This document shows positions 27,706 to 35,657 of a DNA stretch of 64,000 nt, piece after piece (positions within the stretch are counted from its first letter, which is position 1; each line of letters begins with the position of its first letter). The notes below the pieces were generated by a model that did not search any database, had not been told where the DNA came from, and worked only from the letters and a program-made list of their open reading frames with translations. The stretch is taken from positions 1 through 64,000 of the forward strand of contig NZ_JAMPYG010000009.1 in the NCBI RefSeq assembly GCF_023700745.1, in the 5' to 3' direction. Position numbers and translations under genes: made by a program. Origin of the DNA: Rhodoferax sp. GTDB lineage: Bacteria; Pseudomonadota; Gammaproteobacteria; Burkholderiales; Burkholderiaceae_C.

Positions 27706-29018
27706 GCCTGCGGCCCCTTGACGGCGCGGTGACCAATGTCACGGCGGTACTGCATGCCATCAAAACGAATACCCATGGTCACTTCATAGGCGCGCTGCTG
27801 CGCCAGCCGCACGTTGTCGGCCAGCACCGTCACACACAGCACGCGCCCGCCCGAGGTCACCAGTTGACCGTCTTTTAAGGCCGTGCCGGCATGGAACACG
27901 CAGGCATCCTCTGCCGCAGGGGGAATGCCGCTGATGGCATCACCCTTGCGCGGACGCATCGGGTAGCCGTGCGCCGCCAGCACCACACCCAGGGCGGTAC
28001 GGCGGTCCCATTCCAGCTCGACCTGATCAAGCCTGCCATGCGGACCCGGTTCGGTCGCTGCCATCATCACGTCGACCAGATCGGTTTTGAGTCGCATCAT
28101 GATCGGCTGGGTTTCGGGGTCACCCATGCGGCAATTGAATTCGAGCGTCTTGGGGCGCCCCTGGGCGTCGATCATGAGGCCGGCATACAGGAAACCAGTG
28201 AAAGGAATGCCGTCCTTTTCCATGCCGCGCACCGTAGGCAGAATGATGTCGCGCATGGCCCGGGCGTGCACGTCGGGCGTGACCACCGGTGCGGGCGAAT
28301 AGGCGCCCATGCCACCGGTGTTGGGACCCTGGTCACCATCGAGCAGGCGCTTGTGGTCCTGGCTGGTGGCCAGTGGCAAGACATTTTTGCCATCCACCAT
28401 GACAATAAAGCTGGCCTCCTCGCCCTGTAAAAATTCTTCGATCACCACCCGCGGCACGGCCGCGCCATCGGCACCGGCGTTGTGCACCACGCCCAGCGCA
28501 TCGTCAAGCAGCATGAAGTCCACCGCCTCATGCGCTTCAGCGATGGTGGCGGCTACCACCACGCCCTTGCCGGCAGCCAGACCGTCGGCCTTGACCACAA
28601 TTGGCGCACCTTTCTGGTCGATATAGGCGTGGGCCGCTGCCGCGTCGGTGAAGGTATCAAACTCGGCCGTCGGAATGTTGTGGCGCTGCATGAAGGCCTT
28701 GGAGAAAGCCTTGGAGCTCTCCAGCTGCGCTGCCGCCTGCGTCGGACCAAAAATACGCAACCCCTGTTTGCGAAACACATCCACGACACCCGCTGCCAGC
28801 GGAACCTCCGGCCCGACCACCGTCAGCGCAATTTTTTGCGCCAGTGCCCAGGCACACAATTCGTTCACATCGGTGATCGGCACATTTTCAAAACGGTCGT
28901 CCTGCGCCGTGCCGCCATTGCCGGGGGCAAGATAGACCTTGTGCGTTTTCGGCGATTGCACCAGGCGCCAAGCCAAAGCGTGCTCGCGACCACCGCCGCC
29001 AATGACCAGGATTTTCAT
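27702..29018 (-). CDS. purD: Phosphoribosylamine-glycine ligase PurD
   Basis: Second step of purine synthesis: joins glycine to phosphoribosylamine using ATP. The 438 residues begin with [16 protein letters not shown]. The ATP-grasp domain holds [13 protein letters not shown] near 140, [13 protein letters not shown] near 185, [12 protein letters not shown] near 225 and [12 protein letters not shown] near 280. It overlaps yebC and hemF by four bases each. The other purine gene here, purL, lies 18 kb away. Confidence 0.96.
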   Translation of the reverse strand: MKILVIGGGGREHALAWRLVQSPKTHKVYLAPGNGGTAQDDRFENVPITDVNELCAWALAQKIALTVVGPEVPLAAGVVDVFRKQGLRIFGPTQAAAQLESSKAFSKAFMQRHNIPTAEFDTFTDAAAAHAYIDQKGAPIVVKADGLAAGKGVVVAATIAEAHEAVDFMLLDDALGVVHNAGADGAAVPRVVIEEFLQGEEASFIVMVDGKNVLPLATSQDHKRLLDGDQGPNTGGMGAYSPAPVVTPDVHARAMRDIILPTVRGMEKDGIPFTGFLYAGLMIDAQGRPKTLEFNCRMGDPETQPIMMRLKTDLVDVMMAATEPGPHGRLDQVELEWDRRTALGVVLAAHGYPMRPRKGDAISGIPPAAEDACVFHAGTALKDGQLVTSGGRVLCVTVLADNVRLAQQRAYEVTMGIRFDGMQYRRDIGHRAVKGPQA

Positions 29019-29743
29019 TCGGCGTCCAGTTCGGCGTTATGGTAGACGCCTTGCACGTCGTCCAGGTCTTCAATCGCATCAAGCAACTTTTGCATGCGTG
29101 CGGCTTCATCGCCGCTGAGCTCGATCGGGTTTTCCGGACGCATGGTGACCTCGGCCACCTCCGGCGTGAGGCCTGCAGCATCCAGCGCGTTCTTGACGGC
29201 TTCGAAGTCAGCCACCGAAGTGATCACCTCGATCGCACCTTCGTCATCGCTGATCACGTCTTGCGCGCCCGACTCGAGCGCCACCTCCATGACCTTGTCT
29301 TCCGAAGTACCCGGCGCAAAAATGATCTGGCCACAATGCTTGAACTGAAATGCCACCGAGCCTTCGGTGCCCATGTTGCCGCCGTATTTGGAGAAAGCGT
29401 GGCGCACTTCAGCCACGGTGCGCACCTTGTTGTCGGTCATGGTGTCGACGATGATGGCCGCGCCGCCAATGCCGTAACCTTCATAGCGGATTTCTTCGTA
29501 ATTGATGCCGTCCAGCGACCCTGTCGCCTTGTCAATGTTGTATTTGATGCGGTCGGCCGGCATGTTGGCGGCCTTGGCCCGGTCAATGGCTAGGCGCAGA
29601 CGCGGGTTGGTGGACAGATCACCGCCACCGGCACGCGCCGCCACCGTGATTTCACGGATGATGCGGGTCCAGATCTTGCCGCGTTTTTCGTCCTGACGGC
29701 CTTTGCGGTGCTGAATATTGGCCCATTTACTATGTCCTGCCAC
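29015..29743 (-). CDS. yebC: YebC/PmpR-family regulatory protein
   Basis: A 242-residue TACO1/YebC protein; members have been reported both as DNA-binding regulators and as translation factors that relieve stalling at proline stretches. It has the family start [18 protein letters not shown], the [14 protein letters not shown] loop near 40, [12 protein letters not shown] near 88 and the acidic groove region. Translation starts with GTG at 29743, with AAGGA six bases upstream. It is the first gene of the operon leading to rng and is divergent to the HerA-like gene. Confidence 0.94.
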   Translation of the reverse strand: MAGHSKWANIQHRKGRQDEKRGKIWTRIIREITVAARAGGGDLSTNPRLRLAIDRAKAANMPADRIKYNIDKATGSLDGINYEEIRYEGYGIGGAAIIVDTMTDNKVRTVAEVRHAFSKYGGNMGTEGSVAFQFKHCGQIIFAPGTSEDKVMEVALESGAQDVISDDEGAIEVITSVADFEAVKNALDAAGLTPEVAEVTMRPENPIELSGDEAARMQKLLDAIEDLDDVQGVYHNAELDAE

Positions 29744-29801
29744 GTGAAATCCTTCAAAAGTTCGTTACGCTACTGCTTAGATTGTACTTTTGGAGCCAGA
29801 C

Positions 29802-31322
29802 ATGCCAGAACCCATCCTGATCGCCCAGCACGGCCAAATTCAATGCCATCTTCAACCCGACAAAGCCAACCGCCATGGCCTGATCACCGGCGCCACCGGC
29901 ACCGGCAAAACCATCACGCTGCAAACCCTGGCCGAAGGTTTTTCCAGGATGGGCGTACCGGTGTTCATGGCCGACGTCAAGGGTGACCTGACCGGCCTGT
30001 CCCAAGCCGGCTCGGCCACCCCCAAATTGGCCAAGGTAATTGCCGAGCGCGGCCTGGAGACGCCTGAATTTGCCGCTTTCCCCACCACATTGTGGGACGT
30101 ATTTGGCGAGCAGGGTCATCCGGTGCGCGCCACCGTGAGCGACCTCGGACCACTGTTGCTGGGGCGCATGCTCAACCTCAACGAGACCCAGGCCGGCGTG
30201 CTGCAGCTGGTGTTCAAGATTGCCGACGATGACGGCCTGCTGCTGCTCGACATGAAAGACCTGCGCGCGATGTGCCAGTTTGTCGGCGACAACGCCAGCG
30301 AGTTCACCACCGAGTACGGCAACATCAGCGCCGCCAGCATTGGGGCCATTCAGCGCGGCCTGATGCAGATCGAAGCGCAGGGCGGCGACCAGTTCTTTGG
30401 CGAGCCCATGCTCAACATCGACGATTTCATGCAGACCGACAACGCTGGCCGCGGCATGGTCAACATCCTGGCGGCCGACAAACTCATGAACTCACCGCGC
30501 CTGTACAGCACGTTTTTGCTCTGGATGCTCAGCGAGTTATTCGAGAACCTGCCCGAAGTGGGCGACCTGGACAAGCCCAAACTGGTCTTTTTCTTTGACG
30601 AGGCGCACCTGCTCTTCAACGACGCGCCCAAGGTGCTGATCGAACGCATCGAATTGGTGGTACGCCTGGTGCGCTCCAAAGGCGTAGGCGTCTATTTTGT
30701 GACACAAAACCCGCTCGACATTCCCGACAGCGTGCTGGCCCAATTGGGCAACCGGGTGCAGCACGCGCTACGTGCCTTCACCCCGCGCGACCAGAAAGCG
30801 GTCAAGTCGGCTGCCGACACCATGCGCCCCAATCCCGGGTTGGACGTGGGCGCCGCCATCACCGAGCTCGGCGTGGGCGAGGCCCTGGTCAGTTTTCTCG
30901 ACACCAAAGGCCGTCCCTGCCCCACCGAGCGTGTCTTTGTGCTGCCACCGGCGAGCCAGATCGGACCGATCACACCTGCCCAGCGCCAGGCCCTGCTGAC
31001 CGAGTCGATCGTCGCCGGGGTCTACGAAAAAACGCTGGACCGCGATTCGGCCTATGAAAAACTCAAGGGCCACGCCGCAGCGCGCGCAGCACAAGCCGAG
31101 AGCAAGGCGGCCAGCACCAGCGAGGCACCCGCAGCCCAAGGTAGCGGCATGTTCGACAGCATCAGTTCGGGCTTGGGCAGCCTGTTGGGCGGCGGCGGTG
31201 GCCGACGCACCTCAGCCGGTGAACAACTCTTCAAAAGCGCTGCCAGCTCCATCGGCCGCGAGGTTGGCCGACAGATCATCCGCGGCGTGCTGGGCGGCAT
31301 TTTTGGCGGCTCCAGGCGATAA
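29802..31322 (+). CDS. HerA-like ATPase (DUF853 / YjgR family)
   Basis: A 506-residue FtsK/HerA-superfamily ATPase like E. coli YjgR, whose cellular role is not settled. Walker [13 protein letters not shown] lies near 31 and Walker [13 protein letters not shown] near 262. [17 protein letters not shown] follows, then an Arg-finger-like region. After about 430 the chain is Ala-rich, then Gly-rich ([20 protein letters not shown]). The ATG at 29802 has GGAG six bases upstream and gives the family start MPEPILIA; a TTG four codons earlier is rejected. upp follows by 25 bases. Confidence 0.9.
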   Translation: MPEPILIAQHGQIQCHLQPDKANRHGLITGATGTGKTITLQTLAEGFSRMGVPVFMADVKGDLTGLSQAGSATPKLAKVIAERGLETPEFAAFPTTLWDVFGEQGHPVRATVSDLGPLLLGRMLNLNETQAGVLQLVFKIADDDGLLLLDMKDLRAMCQFVGDNASEFTTEYGNISAASIGAIQRGLMQIEAQGGDQFFGEPMLNIDDFMQTDNAGRGMVNILAADKLMNSPRLYSTFLLWMLSELFENLPEVGDLDKPKLVFFFDEAHLLFNDAPKVLIERIELVVRLVRSKGVGVYFVTQNPLDIPDSVLAQLGNRVQHALRAFTPRDQKAVKSAADTMRPNPGLDVGAAITELGVGEALVSFLDTKGRPCPTERVFVLPPASQIGPITPAQRQALLTESIVAGVYEKTLDRDSAYEKLKGHAAARAAQAESKAASTSEAPAAQGSGMFDSISSGLGSLLGGGGGRRTSAGEQLFKSAASSIGREVGRQIIRGVLGGIFGGSRR

Positions 31323-31347
31323 ACCCAAACTTAAGGAAAGAAATACC

Positions 31348-31992
31348 ATGACAACTCCCCAAGACCCGATGGTTCACCTCATCAACCACCCGCTGGTACA
31401 GCACAAGCTCACGCTGATGCGCCGCAAGGACGCCAGCACGACCAGTTTTCGCACGCTGCTCAACGAGCTCTCAATGCTGATGGCCTATGAGGTCACACGC
31501 GACATGCCGATGCAGGAAGTGGAGATCGAGACCCCGCTGGAAACCATGACCGCCAAGGTCATTGACGGCAAAAAACTGGCGCTGGTGTCCATCCTGCGCG
31601 CCGGCACCGGCATTCTGGACGGCATGCTGAGCGTGGTGCCCGGCGCACGCGTGGGCCACATCGGTCTGTACCGCGATCCGGCCACGCTGCAGGCGGTCGA
31701 GTACTACTTCAAGATGCCCAAGGAAATGCCGGAGCGCGACGTGGTGGTGGTGGACCCGATGCTGGCCACCGGCCACTCGGCCATCGCAGCCATCACGCGC
31801 ATCAAGGCGCTACAGCCCAGGTCGATCAAGTTCGTCTGCCTGCTGACCTGTCCTGAAGGCGTCAAGGCGCTGCGCGAAGCCCACCCGGATGTGCCGATCT
31901 ACACCGCGGCCATCGACCGCCAACTCAACAGCCACGGCTACATCCTGCCAGGCCTGGGTGATGCGGGTGACCGGATTTTTGGCACGCAGTAA
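31348..31992 (+). CDS. upp: Uracil phosphoribosyltransferase Upp
   Basis: Salvages uracil to UMP with PRPP. The 214 residues show the family start region [12 protein letters not shown] near 12, [14 protein letters not shown] near 83 and the PRPP loop [13 protein letters not shown] near 131; most relatives read ATGGSA there, so His replaces one Gly. The uracil-binding C-terminus holds [17 protein letters not shown]. The preceding AAGGAAAG gives a good ribosome site. It converges with livF, 19 bases beyond, without a visible terminator. Confidence 0.95.
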   Translation: MTTPQDPMVHLINHPLVQHKLTLMRRKDASTTSFRTLLNELSMLMAYEVTRDMPMQEVEIETPLETMTAKVIDGKKLALVSILRAGTGILDGMLSVVPGARVGHIGLYRDPATLQAVEYYFKMPKEMPERDVVVVDPMLATGHSAIAAITRIKALQPRSIKFVCLLTCPEGVKALREAHPDVPIYTAAIDRQLNSHGYILPGLGDAGDRIFGTQ

Positions 31993-32011
31993 ACATTCCG
32001 GCCAAGCAGGT

Positions 32012-32707
32012 TCAGACCTCCAGCCACTCCCTGCGAATCGCGCTGGCTTGGCGCAATTGCTCCGGCGTGCCTTCAAAGACCACGCTGCCATGGCCCATCA
32101 CGTAGCAGCGGTCGGACACGTCCAGGGCAATCGTCAGCTTTTGCTCGATCAGCAGCACCGCGATACCGCGCGCCTTGAGTTGCTTGAGGAATTGCCCCAC
32201 CCCTTCAATCAATCTTGGGGCCAGACCTTCGGTGGGCTCGTCGATGATGATCAGGTCGGGGTCGCCCATCAGGGTACGGCACAGGGTCAGCATTTGCTGC
32301 TCGCCGCCGGACAGCACACCGGCCTCGGTATGCTGGCGCGCCCGCAACTGCGGAAACAGACGGTACATATCGTCCTGCGTCCAGCGGCCCGCTTTGTGGC
32401 GGTGTTTTTGACCTAACCACAGGTTTTGTGCCACCGTCAGAGTGGGAAAAATGTCCCGGCTCTCGGGCACATAGCCCAGTCCCGACTGGGCGATCTCGAA
32501 GGTTTTTTTGCCCAGCATCTGCCGACCCTGCCAAAGCAGGGAACCCTGCGCCTCGACCAATCCCATGATGGCTTTGGCGGTGGTGGAGCGTCCCGAGCCG
32601 TTACGCCCCAGCAGCGCCACAATTTCGCCCACCCCCACCTGCAGCGAAACGCCATGCAGCACATGACTTTTGCCGTAGAAAGCGTGCAGTTGTTCAACGT
32701 CCAGCAT
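32012..32707 (-). CDS. livF: Branched-chain amino-acid ABC transporter ATPase LivF-type
   Basis: Second ATPase of a HAAT-family importer. The 231 residues have the Q-loop region GLGYVPESRDIFPTLTV, signature LSGGEQQML near 135 and Walker B LIIIDEPTEGLAP near 155. The Walker A reads GRNGSGRSTT: the usual invariant lysine is arginine (codon CGC). An ATG at 32707 overlaps the livG stop by one base; a GTG one codon earlier is possible. It is the last gene of the livHMGF run. Confidence 0.9.
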   Translation of the reverse strand: MLDVEQLHAFYGKSHVLHGVSLQVGVGEIVALLGRNGSGRSTTAKAIMGLVEAQGSLLWQGRQMLGKKTFEIAQSGLGYVPESRDIFPTLTVAQNLWLGQKHRHKAGRWTQDDMYRLFPQLRARQHTEAGVLSGGEQQMLTLCRTLMGDPDLIIIDEPTEGLAPRLIEGVGQFLKQLKARGIAVLLIEQKLTIALDVSDRCYVMGHGSVVFEGTPEQLRQASAIRREWLEV

Positions 32708-33480
32708 CACACCAACCCTGCCTGCGTCGCCACCAAACCCAGGTAAGCTTCCTGCACCTGCGCGTTGGCACGCACTGCCTGCGGCGTATCAAAAGCCAGC
32801 AATTCACCATAAACCAGCACGGCAATTTTGTCAGCCAGGCCAAACACCACGCCCATGTCATGCTCCACCATCAACAGGGTTTTGCCATCGGTGGCTTGTC
32901 TGATCAGGTGGATGAAACGACTGGTCTCGGACTGGCTCATGCCTGCAGTGGGCTCGTCCAGCAAAATCACATTGGCACCGCTGGCGATGGTGATGCCCAC
33001 CTCCAGCGCGCGTTGCTCGGCATAACTCAGGTGCATGGCCAGGGTGTCGCGCTGCTTGTCCAGGTGCACGCTTTCCATCAAGGCTTGCGTCTGTGCATTG
33101 GCATCGTCCAGACCCGCCAGGAATTTCAGAAACGTGTACTTGTAGCCCAGACGCCAGAGCACGCCACAGCGCAGATTGTCGAACACGCTGAGCGTGGGAA
33201 AGATGTTGCTGATCTGAAAACTGCGCGCCAAACCCATGCGGTTGATCTGATACGGTTGTTTGCCGTCAATGCGGCAGCCATTGAGCAGGATCTGGCCCGC
33301 TGTGGGTGCAAAGCGGCCACTGATCAGGTTGAACAGGGTCGACTTTCCGGCGCCATTGGGGCCGATGATGCCAACACGTTCACCCGCTTTGACGGCCATG
33401 CTGATGCCGCGGATGATTTCAGTTTTGCCGAAGTTTTTGTGAACGTTTTGCAAAACCAGGGCGTCTGCAGCTTGGGTCAT
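32707..33480 (-). CDS. livG: Branched-chain amino-acid ABC transporter ATPase LivG-type
   Basis: First ATPase of the importer, 257 residues. Walker A GPNGAGKSTLFNL is near 40. GLARSFQISNIFPTLSV lies near 83, the signature is LSYAEQRALE near 150, and Walker B is VILLDEPTAGMS near 170. The C-terminal LivG-type extension is present. Here the P-loop lysine is normal, unlike its partner LivF. It overlaps livM by four bases. Confidence 0.93.
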   Translation of the reverse strand: MTQAADALVLQNVHKNFGKTEIIRGISMAVKAGERVGIIGPNGAGKSTLFNLISGRFAPTAGQILLNGCRIDGKQPYQINRMGLARSFQISNIFPTLSVFDNLRCGVLWRLGYKYTFLKFLAGLDDANAQTQALMESVHLDKQRDTLAMHLSYAEQRALEVGITIASGANVILLDEPTAGMSQSETSRFIHLIRQATDGKTLLMVEHDMGVVFGLADKIAVLVYGELLAFDTPQAVRANAQVQEAYLGLVATQAGLV

Positions 33481-34685
33481 GACGCCTCCGGACGCTTGAT
33501 GTCCAGCACCAACTGGCGCTGGCTCAACACAAACAGTCCCAGGCCGGTCAGCATGACCAGGCCCGACCCCATCCAGCTGCCGACCCCTTTGACATTGAGC
33601 GTGATCCCGATAAAAGACAACTCAGGGCCCAGTGCAGCGTCCAGTTGCAGGTGGTAGACCATTTCCAGCAGGGCGGCTGCACCCGCCAGAGAGAGCAGCC
33701 CGGTCAACCACAGCGCCAGATAACTCACCCACAGTCGCCTTGAAAAACCATGCCTGGCCGCCATGATGAGCGAGGCCACACCACCGGGCGCGACCATCAC
33801 CATCACGATGAAGACCAGCCCAAGATACAACAGCCAGGCCTGGGTGAACCCGGACAGCAGCACAAACGCCAGCACCATCAGAATGGCGCCAATGATGGGA
33901 CCAAAAAAGAAAGTGGTGCCACCCAGAAAAGTGAACAACAGGTAGGCACCCGAACGTGTTCCGCTAACCACCTCGGAGGTCACGATCTCAAAATTGAGTG
34001 CCGCCAAGCCTCCTGAAATCCCGGCAAAAAATGCGGCAATCACAAACGCGAGATAGCGCACCACCTGCGGGTTGTAACCAACAAAAGCGACTCGCTCCGG
34101 GTTGTCGCGTACGGCGTTCAACATGCGCCCAAGCGGGGTACGGGTAAAGGCATACATGAGCCCTGTGCAGACAAAGGTGTAGACCGCAATCAGGTAATAC
34201 AGCTCGATTTGCGGGCCAAAGCTGATGCCCCATACCGGGCTGCCCGCCACCCGGTTGCCTGATACCCCTGCCTCGCCGCCAAAAAAACCCGGGAACATCA
34301 ACGCCATGGCCCACACCAGTTCACCTAGCCCCAGCGTGATCATGGCAAACGGTGTGGCGGCTTTTTTGGTTGTGACCCAACCCAGCACGAGTGCAACAGC
34401 CATGCTGGAAAATCCACCGACCAGGGGAATCAAACTCACCGGCAGCGCCAGACCGTCGGTCACCTGGTTCAAGGTATGCATGGCCAGAAAGGCGCCCATG
34501 CCCGAATACACAGCATGGCCAAAACTGAGCATACCGCCCTGCCCCAGCAGCATGTTGTAGCTCAGACAGACGATGATGGCAATGCCCATCTGGCTCAACA
34601 ATGTCTGGCTCAGACTGCTGGTAAAAATCATGGGCGCCAACGCCAGCATGAATGCATACAGGCCCCACACCACGGTGCGCCCCAT
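33477..34685 (-). CDS. livM: Branched-chain amino-acid ABC transporter permease LivM-type
   Basis: Inner-membrane permease of 402 residues with about ten hydrophobic helices. Family marks are LSYNMLLGQGGMLSFGHAVY near 42, the EAA-like GRMLNAVRDNPERVAFVGYN near 200, and GGTTFFFGPIIGA near 275. About 90 extra residues with two or three helices follow the usual C-terminus. The ATG at 34685 overlaps the livH stop by one base, so earlier in-frame starts inside livH are rejected. Confidence 0.92.
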   Translation of the reverse strand: MGRTVVWGLYAFMLALAPMIFTSSLSQTLLSQMGIAIIVCLSYNMLLGQGGMLSFGHAVYSGMGAFLAMHTLNQVTDGLALPVSLIPLVGGFSSMAVALVLGWVTTKKAATPFAMITLGLGELVWAMALMFPGFFGGEAGVSGNRVAGSPVWGISFGPQIELYYLIAVYTFVCTGLMYAFTRTPLGRMLNAVRDNPERVAFVGYNPQVVRYLAFVIAAFFAGISGGLAALNFEIVTSEVVSGTRSGAYLLFTFLGGTTFFFGPIIGAILMVLAFVLLSGFTQAWLLYLGLVFIVMVMVAPGGVASLIMAARHGFSRRLWVSYLALWLTGLLSLAGAAALLEMVYHLQLDAALGPELSFIGITLNVKGVGSWMGSGLVMLTGLGLFVLSQRQLVLDIKRPEAS

Positions 34686-35548
34686 CAGTCGCCCCGCGTG
34701 CCCAGCAAACCCCTGGGCCGAAAAATCAGCACAAGCACCAGCAACAGATAGGGCAGGATCGGGGCCACCGACACGTCCAGGCCCACGGCAAAGGTCTGCA
34801 TCAGGCCAATCAGCAGTGAAGCCAGAAATGCCCCGCCCAGCGAACCAATGCCACCAACCACCACCACCACAAAAATGATGCCCCCCACTGCCATGGCCAT
34901 GCCCGGCTCGGTGACAAAAGCATTGCCGCCCAGCACACCCGCCAGACCTGCCAGCGCGCAGCCACCACCAAACACCCACATGAACACACGCGGCACGTTG
35001 TGGCCCAGCGCCTCGGCCATCCCGGGGTGCGTCAAAGCCGCCTGGATCACCAGCCCGATGCGGCTGCGCGTCAGCAGCAACCACAGGGCTGCCAGCATCA
35101 GCAAGGCAACCACCATCATGAAGGCACGGTAGAGCGGGAACTGGGTGTCGAACAGCGTCAGCAACGGTCCATCCAGCGCCACCGGCACGCGGTAATCCAC
35201 CGAACTGCGCCCCCACACGAGTTGCACGATTTCAAGAATGAGGTAACTCATGCCAAAGGTGATGAGCAGCTCGGCCACATGGCCAAACCGGTGCACCCGG
35301 CGCAGCACAAAGCGCTCAAACAAGGCCCCCAATCCGCCAACAACCAATGGCGCCAATACCAGTGCCGGCCAGAAACCTAGCCACCCTGTCACGCTGTAGC
35401 CAAAGTAGGCGCCCAGCATATAAAACGAGGCATGGGCAAAGTTGAGCACCCCCATCATGCTGAAAATCAGCGTTAGCCCCGAGCTCAGCATAAACAGCAG
35501 CAGCCCGTAGCTGAGGCCGTTGAGCAATGAAATGGTGAAGAATGCCAT
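34685..35548 (-). CDS. livH: Branched-chain amino-acid ABC transporter permease LivH-type
   Basis: Permease of 287 residues and about eight helices. Typical LivH blocks are NGLSYGLLLFMLSSGLTLIF near 10, GVLNFAHASFYMLGAY near 33, the EAA loop ALTHPGMAEALGHNVPRVF near 170 and GGIGSLGGAFLASLLIGL near 232. It is the first gene of the four-gene transporter. No periplasmic binding protein precedes it; a diguanylate cyclase ends 109 bases upstream. Confidence 0.93.
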   Translation of the reverse strand: MAFFTISLLNGLSYGLLLFMLSSGLTLIFSMMGVLNFAHASFYMLGAYFGYSVTGWLGFWPALVLAPLVVGGLGALFERFVLRRVHRFGHVAELLITFGMSYLILEIVQLVWGRSSVDYRVPVALDGPLLTLFDTQFPLYRAFMMVVALLMLAALWLLLTRSRIGLVIQAALTHPGMAEALGHNVPRVFMWVFGGGCALAGLAGVLGGNAFVTEPGMAMAVGGIIFVVVVVGGIGSLGGAFLASLLIGLMQTFAVGLDVSVAPILPYLLLVLVLIFRPRGLLGTRGD

Positions 35549-35657
35549 GCGAAATTTAAAGGGTCATGTGCGGTATTCGGCCGGATGCGGCTGGCTCGCA
35601 AGGACAGAAAGTTTTGTCAGCGCAAATCTGTCAGCGGGTATCGTACCGCCAAACCAG

